Shown piece by piece: positions 28,411 through 37,680 of a stretch of 64,000 nucleotides of DNA. The first letter of the stretch is position 1. Each line of letters opens with the position of its first letter. The stretch lies in assembly GCA_946535435.1 (NCBI GenBank), contig CAMNDM010000001.1, forward strand, positions 62,001 through 126,000, read 5' to 3'. The notes beneath the pieces are model-generated. The model searched no databases. It was not told the DNA's origin and worked only from the letters and a program-made list of their open reading frames with translations. The stretch is from Physcocola sp002396385 (GTDB taxonomy: Bacteria > Bacteroidota > Bacteroidia > Bacteroidales > Paludibacteraceae). Made by a program: the position numbers and the translations under genes.

Positions 28411-29220
28411 TTACTTGCAACCGTATTTAGCTTCGAAATCCATCACCACTTTTTTGAGATGCTCGGACAAATATCCCATACCTTTTTCCCTGATAGCTTC
28501 AGGTATACCAAAAAGGGCTTCGGCAATTCCACCAGTAATGCAACCGATTGTATCGGAATCGCCACCAATACTGACCGCATTACGGACCGCATCTTCAAAA
28601 TTTTCAGCCTCAAGGGCACAAGTAATAGCTTGAGGAACACTGCCTTGACAGGTTCCCCCAGACACAAGTCCGTCTAACCCCTGCCATGAGTAGCGCGGAC
28701 GGATTTCATCTACACTTAACGACAGGTCATAGCCAAAGTCCGACTCAATTCTAGCTCTTATTTCCGACGGTGTAGACCCATGTCGTGCCAGATAGATACA
28801 AAGGGCCGTCGCTTGGGCACCCTTTATGCCCTCGGGATGGTTGTGGGTACATTCAGCAGAAGCCTTTGCGGCAGCCAACGTCTCCGCCTCAGAAGGGAAA
28901 GCCCAACCAACAGGAGAGACACGCATACCCGAACCATTTCCACAACTGTTATAGGGTTGCATAACGCCACTATTTGCACGATGGACCCATTGTACGAACA
29001 TCGTTCCATAACTGCCCATCGGGCACGGGTATTTTTTTGCATAACGGAAATAATACGAACCTGCCAGGCCTCCGTGCAACAACCATTCGGCAGTTGCAAC
29101 CGTCAAAATACTGTCGTCTGTATATTCCACACCTCTACCAAAGAACTCAAAATCTTTTGTTTTGATGTTGTCAAACTCATAAATCGAGCCCACAATATCG
29201 CCAACAAGCGCTCCTAACAT
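28411..29220 (-). CDS. ADP-ribosylglycohydrolase family protein
   Basis: A 269-residue hydrolase of the DraG/ARH fold, which removes ADP-ribose from proteins or small molecules with two Mg2+ ions. The metal-binding motifs are present: GDIVGSIYEF and YTDDSILTVATAEWL at the N-terminus and SIGGDSDTIGCITGGIAEA near the C-terminus. The protein is single-domain and has no signal peptide, so it is cytoplasmic. A minus-strand -7 box lies at 29247-29240. The target is unknown. Confidence 0.93.
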   Translation of the reverse strand: MLGALVGDIVGSIYEFDNIKTKDFEFFGRGVEYTDDSILTVATAEWLLHGGLAGSYYFRYAKKYPCPMGSYGTMFVQWVHRANSGVMQPYNSCGNGSGMRVSPVGWAFPSEAETLAAAKASAECTHNHPEGIKGAQATALCIYLARHGSTPSEIRARIESDFGYDLSLSVDEIRPRYSWQGLDGLVSGGTCQGSVPQAITCALEAENFEDAVRNAVSIGGDSDTIGCITGGIAEALFGIPEAIREKGMGYLSEHLKKVVMDFEAKYGCK

Positions 29221-29239
29221 AATTATAATAATTTAAGTA

Positions 29240-29247
29240 CAAATCTA
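29240..29247 (-). promoter_or_regulatory. Candidate -7 box TAGATTTG
   Basis: Read on the minus strand the sequence is TAGATTTG, a full match to the Bacteroidota TAnnTTTG -7 element, 20 bp before the ADP-ribosylglycohydrolase start. No matching -33 TTTG was found. Confidence 0.4.
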
Positions 29248-29256
29248 AAAGACACA

Positions 29257-30441
29257 TTAATAATTAGTACCATAAGGTCGGTAAGTAGCACGCTCGCGAT
29301 ATATAAATTGGAAGTTAGTCCAATCCTCGGCATGTTTGTACGCGTCAACGGCATAATACTTCACATAAAGCGTCGACTTCTCAAAAACTTTTTGTACGAA
29401 AGCGTTCGCTCCTACTTTCGGAGGTTTTGTTCCAAACAAATGGATAGAAGTCAGCAAATCGCATTCAGTAAATGCCTCCTCGCCAATTTCCGTCAAAGTT
29501 CTCGGAAGAGAAACGTTCTTTAACTCAGTACACCCAGCAAACGCCCTGTTCCCAATTTCGTCTACTCCATCGGGAATAACAATATTAGCAAGAGAGGAAC
29601 AGTTTTCGAACGCATGATTGCCAATACGCTTCATTTTTTTCGGCATTGTCACCTGTCGAAGGCTGCTACAGCCACTAAAAGTACCCGACTCAATGACATC
29701 GATAGATTTTGGAATCGATATGGAAACCAATCGGTTGCACTCTTGGAACGCATAACGACGAATTTCCACCAAATCTTTTGGCAAAACAACCGACACCAAA
29801 TCTTTACAATTTGAAAAAGCACCGGCCCCAATAGTAGTGGTATTAGCCGGCAACGAGAACGACTGTTCAGTCTTCCCGGCAGGATATGCAATCAGCCGGG
29901 TCCAGTTCTTCGAGAACAAGACGCCGTTCACATCTACATAGTCTTTGTTAGCGACATCCACAACAATACTTTTCAGCGCCCAGTTGTGCCAAAAAGCGCC
30001 GTCACCTATTTCAGAGACAGAAGCCGGGATAACAAGCCTTGTCAATCCCGTACAGTAGTTGAAAGCCTCCACACCTATACTCGTAACTTTGTCGGGAATG
30101 TTGATAGCTGAAAGATTTCTACAACCATAGAAAGCCTTGTAACCTATAGTTCGCAAAGAAGCAGGCAACGTTATCCTTGCAACATCTTCACAATCGGCGA
30201 ATGCAAAATCACCAACGGCTTTAACCACAAAAGGTCGTCCTTCAATCGTCAACTGCTGCGGTAACAGTAAGTCGCCCTCCGCTTTTTTATCGCACTTCAC
30301 CAGTTCAACGCCATCACTGTCTATAATACGGTAGGTGAAAACACCGTCAACAAAAGACTTTCCACTCTGCTGTCCATAAGCAAAAGTAGAACAAGCGAGT
30401 ACAAATAAAAGGAAGGATAATGTTCTGTATAGATTGTTCAT
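29257..30441 (-). CDS. BspA-like leucine-rich repeat protein, secreted
   Basis: A 394-residue secreted or surface protein. Residues 1-23 form a signal peptide (LSFLLFVLACSTFAYGQ). The body is a row of about ten LRR_5 (BspA/Treponema pallidum-type) repeats of about 23 residues with the pattern IG..AF..C..L..I.IP..V. The last 40 residues (LYVKYYAVDAYKHAEDWTNF) are the usual capping end of this family. Such proteins often bind host or matrix components; the ligand here is unknown. It is transcribed divergently from the xylanase. Confidence 0.88.
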   Translation of the reverse strand: MNNLYRTLSFLLFVLACSTFAYGQQSGKSFVDGVFTYRIIDSDGVELVKCDKKAEGDLLLPQQLTIEGRPFVVKAVGDFAFADCEDVARITLPASLRTIGYKAFYGCRNLSAINIPDKVTSIGVEAFNYCTGLTRLVIPASVSEIGDGAFWHNWALKSIVVDVANKDYVDVNGVLFSKNWTRLIAYPAGKTEQSFSLPANTTTIGAGAFSNCKDLVSVVLPKDLVEIRRYAFQECNRLVSISIPKSIDVIESGTFSGCSSLRQVTMPKKMKRIGNHAFENCSSLANIVIPDGVDEIGNRAFAGCTELKNVSLPRTLTEIGEEAFTECDLLTSIHLFGTKPPKVGANAFVQKVFEKSTLYVKYYAVDAYKHAEDWTNFQFIYRERATYRPYGTNY

Positions 30442-30625
30442 TTTCTATTTCATTGAATTGTTTGCACGAAGATAATCATTTTTCACTCAATAGGCGCACT
30501 CAGCCACTAAGATTATTGGAGAACAACGGTAAACGCAATAAGCCAACACATTAGAAAAAAACGTTGACTGAAATATTACAATACAATGAAAGAAAATTTC
30601 AACAACCAATTCCCTGTTAGCGCAT

Positions 30626-30633
30626 AAATTTGC
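30626..30633 (+). promoter_or_regulatory. Candidate -7 box TAAATTTG of the xylanase gene
   Basis: A full match to TAnnTTTG, 67 bp before the xylanase ATG at 30701, in the 260-bp divergent region shared with the BspA-like gene. The -33 element is not clear. Confidence 0.5.
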
Positions 30634-30700
30634 CGTGTTGATGAACATAAAATTCGACACTAACTAACACATATCAAGTTACACTTAAAAGTTTATTGCC

Positions 30701-32815
30701 ATGAAACAATCTTTACTAACTACAATTGCTATAGCTCTGACATTGGGGACTACAGCAAACGCACAACTCGCAAAAGATGTGAGAAGCTGCAAATTTTTAG
30801 GAAACATTACTACGACTAAGGACTGGTCGACAGGAGAGCAAGTTGACTGGAACGATTGTAAGCTAACATTTTCAGATTATTGGAACCAGGTTACCTGCGA
30901 GAACGCCACCAAATGGGGTTCGGTACACCAAAGTTGGGGTAAATTCAACTGGGGAAGTGCAGACAAGACCCATGACTACTGTAAGCAGAAAGGCATCTTG
31001 TTCAAATTTCACGCCTTGATATGGGGTAGCCAGCATCCTACATGGATTGAAAATTTGAGCGTCGACGAAACCAAAAAGGCCATCATTGAATGGTACGACG
31101 AGGTAGCAAAGCACTACCCCGACCTCCAGATTATCGACGTAGTTAACGAAGCCATCTATTCAGGCGGAGATTATCACTCTCCATACAAACAGACGAAAAT
31201 CATCCAGGCTTTAGGTTCTCTTGCAGAAGACAGAGCACAAAAAGAGACCGGCAACCGTCCGAGCTACAACTGCAGTACCAACGGCTACCCTAACACGAAC
31301 TCGTACCAGTGGATTGCCGAGGCCTTCCGTCTGGCTCGCGAACGCTGGCCTGAAGCCATTTTGATTTACAACGACTACAACACCTTCCAGTGGCAGAAGA
31401 CCGAGTTCATCAACCTCATCAACGGTTTGAAAGCCTGCGGCGCCCCAATTGACGCTGCTGGAAACCAGGCTCACGACTTGAACGACATGAGCGGATCCCA
31501 GTTCAAAAGTGCCTTGGAAGATATCCACAACAAAACCCAGTTGCCACAGTACATTACCGAGTACGACATAGCAAAGAAAAACGACGCCACTTTCGAGACC
31601 CGTTACAAAGAACAATTCCCTGTAATGTGGGAAGCCGACTATGTGGCAGGTGTAACTCTTTGGGGTTGGATTTACGGTCACACTTGGGTAAAGGACGGCG
31701 GAGATAACGGAGCTTCTGGCCTTGTGAGGAACTGCCAGAAACGTTCTGCTTTCACTTGGCTTGAGCAATATATGAGATCTGATGCGGCTATTAACGCCAA
31801 AAGTCCTCTCTGTGTAGGCCAGGCAGCCAAAGGTGTAACAGTCAAACTCTCCGTTACATCCGAGACCATTTCTGTTGGCGACGAGGTTGGCTTCCAAGTG
31901 GAGGCTTCTTCTAAAGCCGGGAATGTAAACCACATCGAGGTGTACGTTAACGACGAACTGATCGAAGACAAAGGAAACGTAAATTCGTACTCAGGTACAT
32001 TTGCCCCTACAGATGCAGGTGTTTACGAAATAAAAGTCATTGCTTACGACGACAAGAACGAGTCGGCAGAAAAAACGGCCAAAGTAACTGTTTGCGCCCA
32101 GAAAGCACCTTACGGAGGCACCGCGGCTAAAATACCAGGTACAATTGAAGCCGAAAACTTCGATGAAGGCTGCGAGGGCATTGCATACCACGACACAGAC
32201 GACGGGAACGAAGGAAAAGAATACAGACAGACAGGTATTGACGTGGTTACTGGCAATAACAGCTATGCCATAGGCTACACTGCAAAGGGCGAATGGACTG
32301 ACTACTCTGTCAACGTCATCTGCGACGGAACCTACGATATTACCGCATACGTAGCATCGGGCAGCGGCAATTCCGGTTTCACGGTTAGCGCTATTGAGAA
32401 CGGCCAAACATACGCTGAAACCCAAACGATAGAAGCCCCTCAAGGAGAAGACTGGGACACCTATTCAGCCATAAAGACCTCCATCAACCTTCGCAAGGGA
32501 GAGCAAACCATACGCTTCAGCATCGTTGGTCCTTACATCAACATAGACAAAGTCACCTTCGACAATTCTGATTGCGAGACTTTATTCGATGCGACTCCAA
32601 GCTCAAGCATCAGCATATATCCATCTCCTGCCACTAACCACATCAGCGTTAGCGGAGTTGAAGAAGCAGGTTTGAAATTGATAGACAGTACAGGTAGGGC
32701 AATTGCCACATCTTCTTCTACCGAACTAGACATTCCTGAAACCTGCAAAGGAGTTTATACGCTTATTATAAGTACCGACAACAATGTTATAGTAAAGAAG
32801 ATTGTAATAAAATAA
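30701..32815 (+). CDS. Secreted GH10 endo-1,4-beta-xylanase with CBM6 and type IX sorting domain
   Basis: A 704-residue enzyme that cleaves the xylan backbone. Order: signal peptide (1-21), GH10 barrel (about 25-365) with acid/base E150 in DVVNEA and nucleophile E287 in ITEYDI, an Ig-like domain (about 385-470), a CBM6-type xylan-binding module (about 475-628, starting GTIEAENFDEG) and a type A C-terminal sorting domain (about 635-704, with ISIYPSPATNHISV and ending VKKIVIK). The last domain is the substrate signal of the type IX (Por) secretion system, so the organism should carry T9SS. No SusCD pair or other polysaccharide-utilisation gene lies beside it. A terminator follows. Confidence 0.95.
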   Translation: MKQSLLTTIAIALTLGTTANAQLAKDVRSCKFLGNITTTKDWSTGEQVDWNDCKLTFSDYWNQVTCENATKWGSVHQSWGKFNWGSADKTHDYCKQKGILFKFHALIWGSQHPTWIENLSVDETKKAIIEWYDEVAKHYPDLQIIDVVNEAIYSGGDYHSPYKQTKIIQALGSLAEDRAQKETGNRPSYNCSTNGYPNTNSYQWIAEAFRLARERWPEAILIYNDYNTFQWQKTEFINLINGLKACGAPIDAAGNQAHDLNDMSGSQFKSALEDIHNKTQLPQYITEYDIAKKNDATFETRYKEQFPVMWEADYVAGVTLWGWIYGHTWVKDGGDNGASGLVRNCQKRSAFTWLEQYMRSDAAINAKSPLCVGQAAKGVTVKLSVTSETISVGDEVGFQVEASSKAGNVNHIEVYVNDELIEDKGNVNSYSGTFAPTDAGVYEIKVIAYDDKNESAEKTAKVTVCAQKAPYGGTAAKIPGTIEAENFDEGCEGIAYHDTDDGNEGKEYRQTGIDVVTGNNSYAIGYTAKGEWTDYSVNVICDGTYDITAYVASGSGNSGFTVSAIENGQTYAETQTIEAPQGEDWDTYSAIKTSINLRKGEQTIRFSIVGPYINIDKVTFDNSDCETLFDATPSSSISIYPSPATNHISVSGVEEAGLKLIDSTGRAIATSSSTELDIPETCKGVYTLIISTDNNVIVKKIVIK

Positions 32816-32837
32816 GGCAAAAACAACAACTTTCTAA

Positions 32838-32871
32838 AAGAGCTGGCTCGCGACGAGTCGGCTCTTTTTTT
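32838..32871 (+). terminator. Rho-independent terminator after the xylanase gene
   Basis: A 13-bp stem (AAGAGCTGGCTCG against CGAGTCGGCTCTT, with two G-U pairs), a 3-base loop and seven T. It lies 22 bp after the stop codon. Confidence 0.88.
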
Positions 32872-33049
32872 GGACCCTCAAATCCGCAAATAGCTTAGAT
32901 TTGAAATGGATTAGGATATTGCAAATTATTTGGTAACCATACAAACTATAATACGGCCTCTTTCCGAACCAGTGTCCTGTTCCATAAACTCAGTTCGCAA
33001 TGTTATCCCTTAATTGTTAAATTTGTAGTTATAAGAAAAAGGAGGCACA

Positions 33050-34053
33050 ATGGGCTTGTATTTGAATCCGAACGCTGATGCGTTTAAAGACGATAGAAAC
33101 ACGAGAATATATATAGATAAATCATTAGTAATTGGTGAACTGAACCAACTGGTCAGCACCAAAGTGGATTTACCAAAGAGGAGGTGCGCGAACTCTGCGG
33201 TAAATACGGAATGCCGTTTGACGAGATGGAGCGCTGGTATGACGGTTACGACCTCAGCGACGAGGTGAGTCTGTTGAATCCGAAATCGGTGGTCTCGTCC
33301 ATCGAGCGCAAGAAGATGGCCAACTACTGGTCGACAACCGGCTCTTTTGAGGCTATCTCAGACTATATACGGCTGAACTTCGATGGCATAAGGGACGATG
33401 TGGTCAGCATGCTGGCCGGTAGTAGCGTGGAGGTAGAGGTGTCCTCGTTTACCAACACCCTCAACAGTTTCAAAGGCAAGGACGACGTGTTCACCTACCT
33501 TATCCATCTGGGCTACCTGGTATACAACGACAAAGACATGACCTGCCGCATACCGAACGAGGAAGTCCGTCAAGAGTGGGTAAAGGCGGCGAAGTTCGAC
33601 GACGACTACAAACAAATCTTCGCTATTATCAACGCCTCGAAGCGGTTGCTTGACGACACCATCAACGGCAACGCCGAGGCGGTGGCCGCCGCACTCGATG
33701 CCGCCCACACCCAGGTGACCAATCCGCTGACCTACAACGACGAGCACTGTTTCCAGAGTGCCATCTGCCTGGCCTATTTCTACGCCAACACCCGCTACAC
33801 GCTCGTCAAGGAACTGCCGACCGGCAAGGGCTATGCCGACCTGGTGCTCGTGCCCTACCTGCCGAACATACCGGCAATGGTCATAGAGCTGAAGCACAAC
33901 AAGAGCACGGAAAGTGCCCTCCTGCAAATAAAGGACAGGAATTACCACGAGGCCCTCAACCACTACTACGACAACCTGTTGTTTGTAGGCATCAACTACG
34001 ACGAAAAGACCAAGGAACACACCTGCAAAATAGAGCGGTTTGTGAAAGAATAA
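33050..34053 (+). pseudogene. AAA-ATPase-like/PD-(D/E)XK nuclease family gene with large internal deletion
   Basis: The N-terminus MGLYLNPNADAFKDDRNTRIYIDKS matches the start of the AAA-ATPase_like/DUF1703 family (about 520 residues). After about 40 codons the sequence jumps, at about 33162, to a GFTKEEVRELCGKYGM block normally found some 200 residues later, with a change of frame. The Walker A and B region is therefore lost. The rest is intact to 34053 and includes the nuclease-like end KGYADLVLVPYLPNIPAMVIELKHN. The 3' part could still be translated from 33184 as a 289-residue fragment. A decayed relative lies at 60636-60860. Confidence 0.85.
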
Positions 34054-34204
34054 AACCCTAAAACCGCCACGACAGCATCGGCTGGGAGTGCAACGTGCGC
34101 CTCTCTGAAAACGTGAATGCTATGCTCTAAAAGTACCAGATAGCCAAATGTGAAAAAATCATCTACAAAATGCTCTTTCTGTAACAGATTTTGAAAAATA
34201 GAAT

Positions 34205-34212
34205 TATCTTTG
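34205..34212 (+). promoter_or_regulatory. Candidate -7 box TATCTTTG of the efflux operon
   Basis: A full TAnnTTTG match 55 bp before the TolC-like start. The -33 side is unclear. The 213 bp between the upstream pseudogene and this operon hold no other gene that I can support. Confidence 0.5.
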
Positions 34213-34267
34213 TTAAGTAAAATCATTATTCTTCCACAAAAAAGAAGAACATCGAGCTTGAGTTTTT

Positions 34268-35569
34268 ATGAAAAAATATCCGATTCTACTTGCATGTATG
34301 GCTTTTTTGCCTCTTGCCAACCAAGCCCAAGAGACAGGCAGCTATCATTTCACGCTTGACCAGTGCCTGCAATATGCTTTTGGCAATAGTCTGCAACGCC
34401 AAAATCTGAAACTTACAGAAAAAAGCGCAGCCGAAAATACCATCCAGGCTAAAAACAACCGGAAACCAGGTGTAAACCTCAGTGCAGGAGAGAGTGCCAG
34501 CCACGTCGGGAGTGAAAGCGACATTCACATAAGCGGCAATGCGAGTATTAACGCAGGCATCACCATCTACCAGGGAGGAAGCATCACAAACAACATCAAG
34601 CGGAGCCAAATTGAAGAAGATGACGCCAAGCTACGGGTTGAAAAATTCGACAACAGTCTGAGCATCGAAATACTGAACACCTACCTCACCGTTCTGAGGA
34701 ACGAAGAGGCCATCAAATATAAAGAGGCCATTGTAAAAACCAGCGGCGAACAGGCCGAACAAGGTAAAAAGAAGTTCGACGCCGGCGCCATGCTCGAAAG
34801 CGACTATTTAGTATTGGAAGCTCAATACGCCCAAAACCGCACCGACACGCTCGAATCACAAATCATGCGTCAGACCAGCCTACTATCGCTCAAGAAACTG
34901 CTCAGTATGGACCCAGCTGCCAACCTTAGCCTTATAGGTCCAGACACCAGCACCATCGACGCTATGGCACTTCTACCAACGCAGGAAGAATGTGTGAACA
35001 ACGCACTGCAGACGATGCCTGAGTTAAAACTGACCCAAAGCGCCATTGAAGCAGCCGAGATTCAAACCGAAATCACCAAAGCGGGAGTCCGTCCAACCAT
35101 TAGTGCAAGTGCCGGCATCGGCACCAGCCACCGCGATTTCGGCGACATTGGCCGACAACTAGGCGACAATTTTAACCAACAGGTCGGCATCACACTCAGC
35201 ATGCCCATATACGACCGGGGCCAGACTAAAAGCAAATTGGCACAGAATAAATACTCAAAACAAATGTCGGAACTCGACAAGGCCCAAACCGAGTTAGAGA
35301 TCAAGCAAACGGTCATCAACCAATACCAGAACGTTAAACTCGCCTACGAACGCTATAAAATGACAAGACAGCGTTGCAACGCATACCGTGAGGTGCTGAA
35401 CGTCTTCAATGCCAAATTCAATGTCGGTTCGGTAGTAATTACCGACCTCCTGACCCAACAAGCGAACTACATCAATGCCATCAATGAATATGTACAGGCT
35501 AAATACTCCTTCATTCTGAGCCGCAAAATACTTGACGTGTACACAGGCAACGGTGTAAGAATGGACTAA
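34268..35569 (+). CDS. TolC-family outer membrane efflux protein
   Basis: A 433-residue outer-membrane channel subunit. It has a signal peptide at 1-20 (ILLACMAFLPLANQAQ), then two repeated helical hairpin modules characteristic of TolC/OEP (for example LTLDQCLQYAFGNS-like start, LRNEEAIKYKEAIVKTSGEQAEQGKKKF and GITLSMPIYDRGQTKSKLAQ). It is the first gene of an operon with a membrane-fusion protein and a MacB-type transporter, so it should form the outer-membrane exit of a tripartite pump. Confidence 0.94.
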   Translation: MKKYPILLACMAFLPLANQAQETGSYHFTLDQCLQYAFGNSLQRQNLKLTEKSAAENTIQAKNNRKPGVNLSAGESASHVGSESDIHISGNASINAGITIYQGGSITNNIKRSQIEEDDAKLRVEKFDNSLSIEILNTYLTVLRNEEAIKYKEAIVKTSGEQAEQGKKKFDAGAMLESDYLVLEAQYAQNRTDTLESQIMRQTSLLSLKKLLSMDPAANLSLIGPDTSTIDAMALLPTQEECVNNALQTMPELKLTQSAIEAAEIQTEITKAGVRPTISASAGIGTSHRDFGDIGRQLGDNFNQQVGITLSMPIYDRGQTKSKLAQNKYSKQMSELDKAQTELEIKQTVINQYQNVKLAYERYKMTRQRCNAYREVLNVFNAKFNVGSVVITDLLTQQANYINAINEYVQAKYSFILSRKILDVYTGNGVRMD

Positions 35570-35598
35570 AACACAAATTGAAAAGAATAGACTATATA

Positions 35599-36864
35599 AT
35601 GAAAAAGAAACTGATTATCGTAGCAGGTCTAATTGCCGTAGCAGGTTTTGCAACCTGGTTTTTCTGGCCTAGCCAGAAATCGGTTAGTTTCACCACCAAG
35701 GTGGTAACCAAAGATACCGTAAAATCGACGGTAACCGCAACCGGTAGTTTGGCCCCAGTCGACGAGGTCCAAATAGGAACACAGGTTTCCGGAGAAGTAA
35801 AGAGAATATACGTCGACTTCAACAGCCACGTCAAGAAAGGACAACTATTGGCAGAGTTGGACAAATCGACGCTTCAAGAGCGCTTGAACCAGTGTAACGC
35901 CTCGCTACAGAGCGCAACCAGTTCTTACACGCTAGCCTTGCAGAACTACAACAGGACAAAGACCCTGTTCGACCAGAAGGCGGCTACCAAAAGCGACCTC
36001 GACAAGGATCAGGACGCCCTGAGCCAGGCCAAGGCAAAGGTCACACAAGCACAAACCAATGTGCGCGAGGCGAAAGTCAACCTCAGCTATGCGGAAATTT
36101 ACTCTCCGATTGAGGGTGTTGTCTTGGGTAAGGAAGTGGAAGAGGGACAGACGGTCGCCTCTTCGTTCAGCACCCCTACCCTCTTCACCATTGCGCGTGA
36201 CTTGAAAGACATGCAAGTAGAGGCTAAAATCGACGAGGCCGACATAGGTGCTGTAAAGAAAGGACAGAAAGTGACCTTCACGGTAGACTCTTACAACGGT
36301 GAGACCTTTGAAGGTACGGTAAACCAAATCCGCCTAAGTCCGAACACCACCAACAACGTGGTCACCTACACGGTCATCATCAGTGCGCCGAACCCCGAAG
36401 AAAAACTGTATCCTGGCATGACAGCCAGCATAACTATCATTACAGAATCGGAGGCCGACCTTGTTGTACCTGTGGCAGCTACCAATTGGAAGCCGACCGA
36501 AGAAATAATAAAAGCCTTACCACGTCCGAAAGACGGAGGAGAAGGTTACCATCCCGCAGCCGGCAGAGAGGGAAGACCTCAAGGAACCATGCCTGCAACC
36601 GGAAACGACCGTAACACCAAAACCGTATGGTTGAAGAACGGAGACAAGATAATGCCACGACACGTCACCGTTGGACTGGGCGACGGAGTTAACTATATAG
36701 TAAAAGGCGGGGTTTCGGAAGGCGACACCATTATTACAAACGCTTCGTACGGAACTAAGGTAAAGGGCGGCAATAACGCCAACAACCCATTCATGCCGAA
36801 AGGGCCAAACCGAGGCAGGAAAAACAGTTCGAAAGTAGCAGGGCCTAATGGTCCGGGCAGATAA
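35599..36864 (+). CDS. MacA/HlyD-family periplasmic adaptor subunit
   Basis: Membrane-fusion protein of about 421 residues linking the inner-membrane MacB-like transporter to TolC. ATG at 35599 gives MKKKLIIVAGLIAVAG, a membrane anchor; a TTG seven codons upstream is less likely. It has a lipoyl/barrel-sandwich start (VDEVQIGTQVSGEVKRIYVDFN), a coiled-coil hairpin at about 95-150, IYSPIEGVVLGKEVEEGQTV and a beta-barrel. Near residue 310 there is a Gly/Arg/Pro-rich insert, and the tail is basic and Asn/Gly-rich. It lies 29 bp after the TolC-like gene. Confidence 0.94.
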   Translation: MKKKLIIVAGLIAVAGFATWFFWPSQKSVSFTTKVVTKDTVKSTVTATGSLAPVDEVQIGTQVSGEVKRIYVDFNSHVKKGQLLAELDKSTLQERLNQCNASLQSATSSYTLALQNYNRTKTLFDQKAATKSDLDKDQDALSQAKAKVTQAQTNVREAKVNLSYAEIYSPIEGVVLGKEVEEGQTVASSFSTPTLFTIARDLKDMQVEAKIDEADIGAVKKGQKVTFTVDSYNGETFEGTVNQIRLSPNTTNNVVTYTVIISAPNPEEKLYPGMTASITIITESEADLVVPVAATNWKPTEEIIKALPRPKDGGEGYHPAAGREGRPQGTMPATGNDRNTKTVWLKNGDKIMPRHVTVGLGDGVNYIVKGGVSEGDTIITNASYGTKVKGGNNANNPFMPKGPNRGRKNSSKVAGPNGPGR

Positions 36865-36880
36865 AAAGAAGAACACTTTT

Positions 36881-37660
36881 ATGAGCGAAACGACAAACGG
36901 CTCTACCGCCAAAAACGACAACCAATCCATCATCAGGATCGAGGACCTGAAACGAGACTTTATTGTTGGAAGCGAAACGGTTCACGCACTCCGCGGCGTA
37001 ACCTTCAACATCAACAAGGGCGAGTTTGTCGCTATAATGGGCACCTCGGGCAGTGGCAAGTCGACCATGCTGAACATATTAGGCTGTTTAGACAAGCCCA
37101 CCAGCGGGCACTACTACATCGACGGTGTAGACGCGGCCGTATGCAGCAAAGACCAATTGGCTGAAATCAGGAACAAAAAGATTGGTTTCGTGTTCCAGAG
37201 TTACAACCTGCTACCACGCACCACCTCCATCGAACAGGTAGAGCTACCACTTCTCTACAACAGCAACATAAGTGCTAAAGAACGCCGCGAACGGGCAGAA
37301 CATGCGCTTGAGCTGGTAGGCATGGCCAACAGGGCGAACCATACACCCAACCAGATGTCTGGCGGCCAGCAGCAGCGTATAGCCATTGCACGCGCCATTG
37401 TAAACGATCCCGTCATACTTCTCGCTGACGAGGCGACCGGAAACCTAGATACCCGTACCTCGTACGAGATTATGAGCCTCTTCCAAAAATTGAACAGCCA
37501 GGGGGTGACCATTGGTTTTGTCACACACGAACCCGACATTGCCCTCTTCACCAAACGACAGGTTATGCTACGTGACGGTAAAATGATGAAAGACAATTTG
37601 GTCGACACCCAGTCTGCACAAGCCGCACTTGAAGCACTTCCTGCATCATCCGATTACTAA
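36881..37660 (+). CDS. MacB-type ABC transporter ATP-binding protein
   Basis: ABC ATPase of the LolD/MacB family, about 260 residues. It shows Walker A GTSGSGKST, Q-loop FQSYNLLPRTT, signature MSGGQQQRIAIARAI, Walker B VILLADEATGNLD and H-loop FVTHEPDI. ATG at 36881 avoids overlap with the upstream gene; an ATG at 36848 is in frame. Here ATPase and permease are separate genes, whereas E. coli MacB is one fused protein. Confidence 0.94.
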   Translation: MSETTNGSTAKNDNQSIIRIEDLKRDFIVGSETVHALRGVTFNINKGEFVAIMGTSGSGKSTMLNILGCLDKPTSGHYYIDGVDAAVCSKDQLAEIRNKKIGFVFQSYNLLPRTTSIEQVELPLLYNSNISAKERRERAEHALELVGMANRANHTPNQMSGGQQQRIAIARAIVNDPVILLADEATGNLDTRTSYEIMSLFQKLNSQGVTIGFVTHEPDIALFTKRQVMLRDGKMMKDNLVDTQSAQAALEALPASSDY

Positions 37661-37680
37661 ACCCAAAGAAACAGCAAACA

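Noticed and set aside
33358..34020. Minus-strand 220-codon frame
   Set aside because: It is antisense to the nuclease-family sequence, with a Val-rich composition typical of a reverse-frame shadow.
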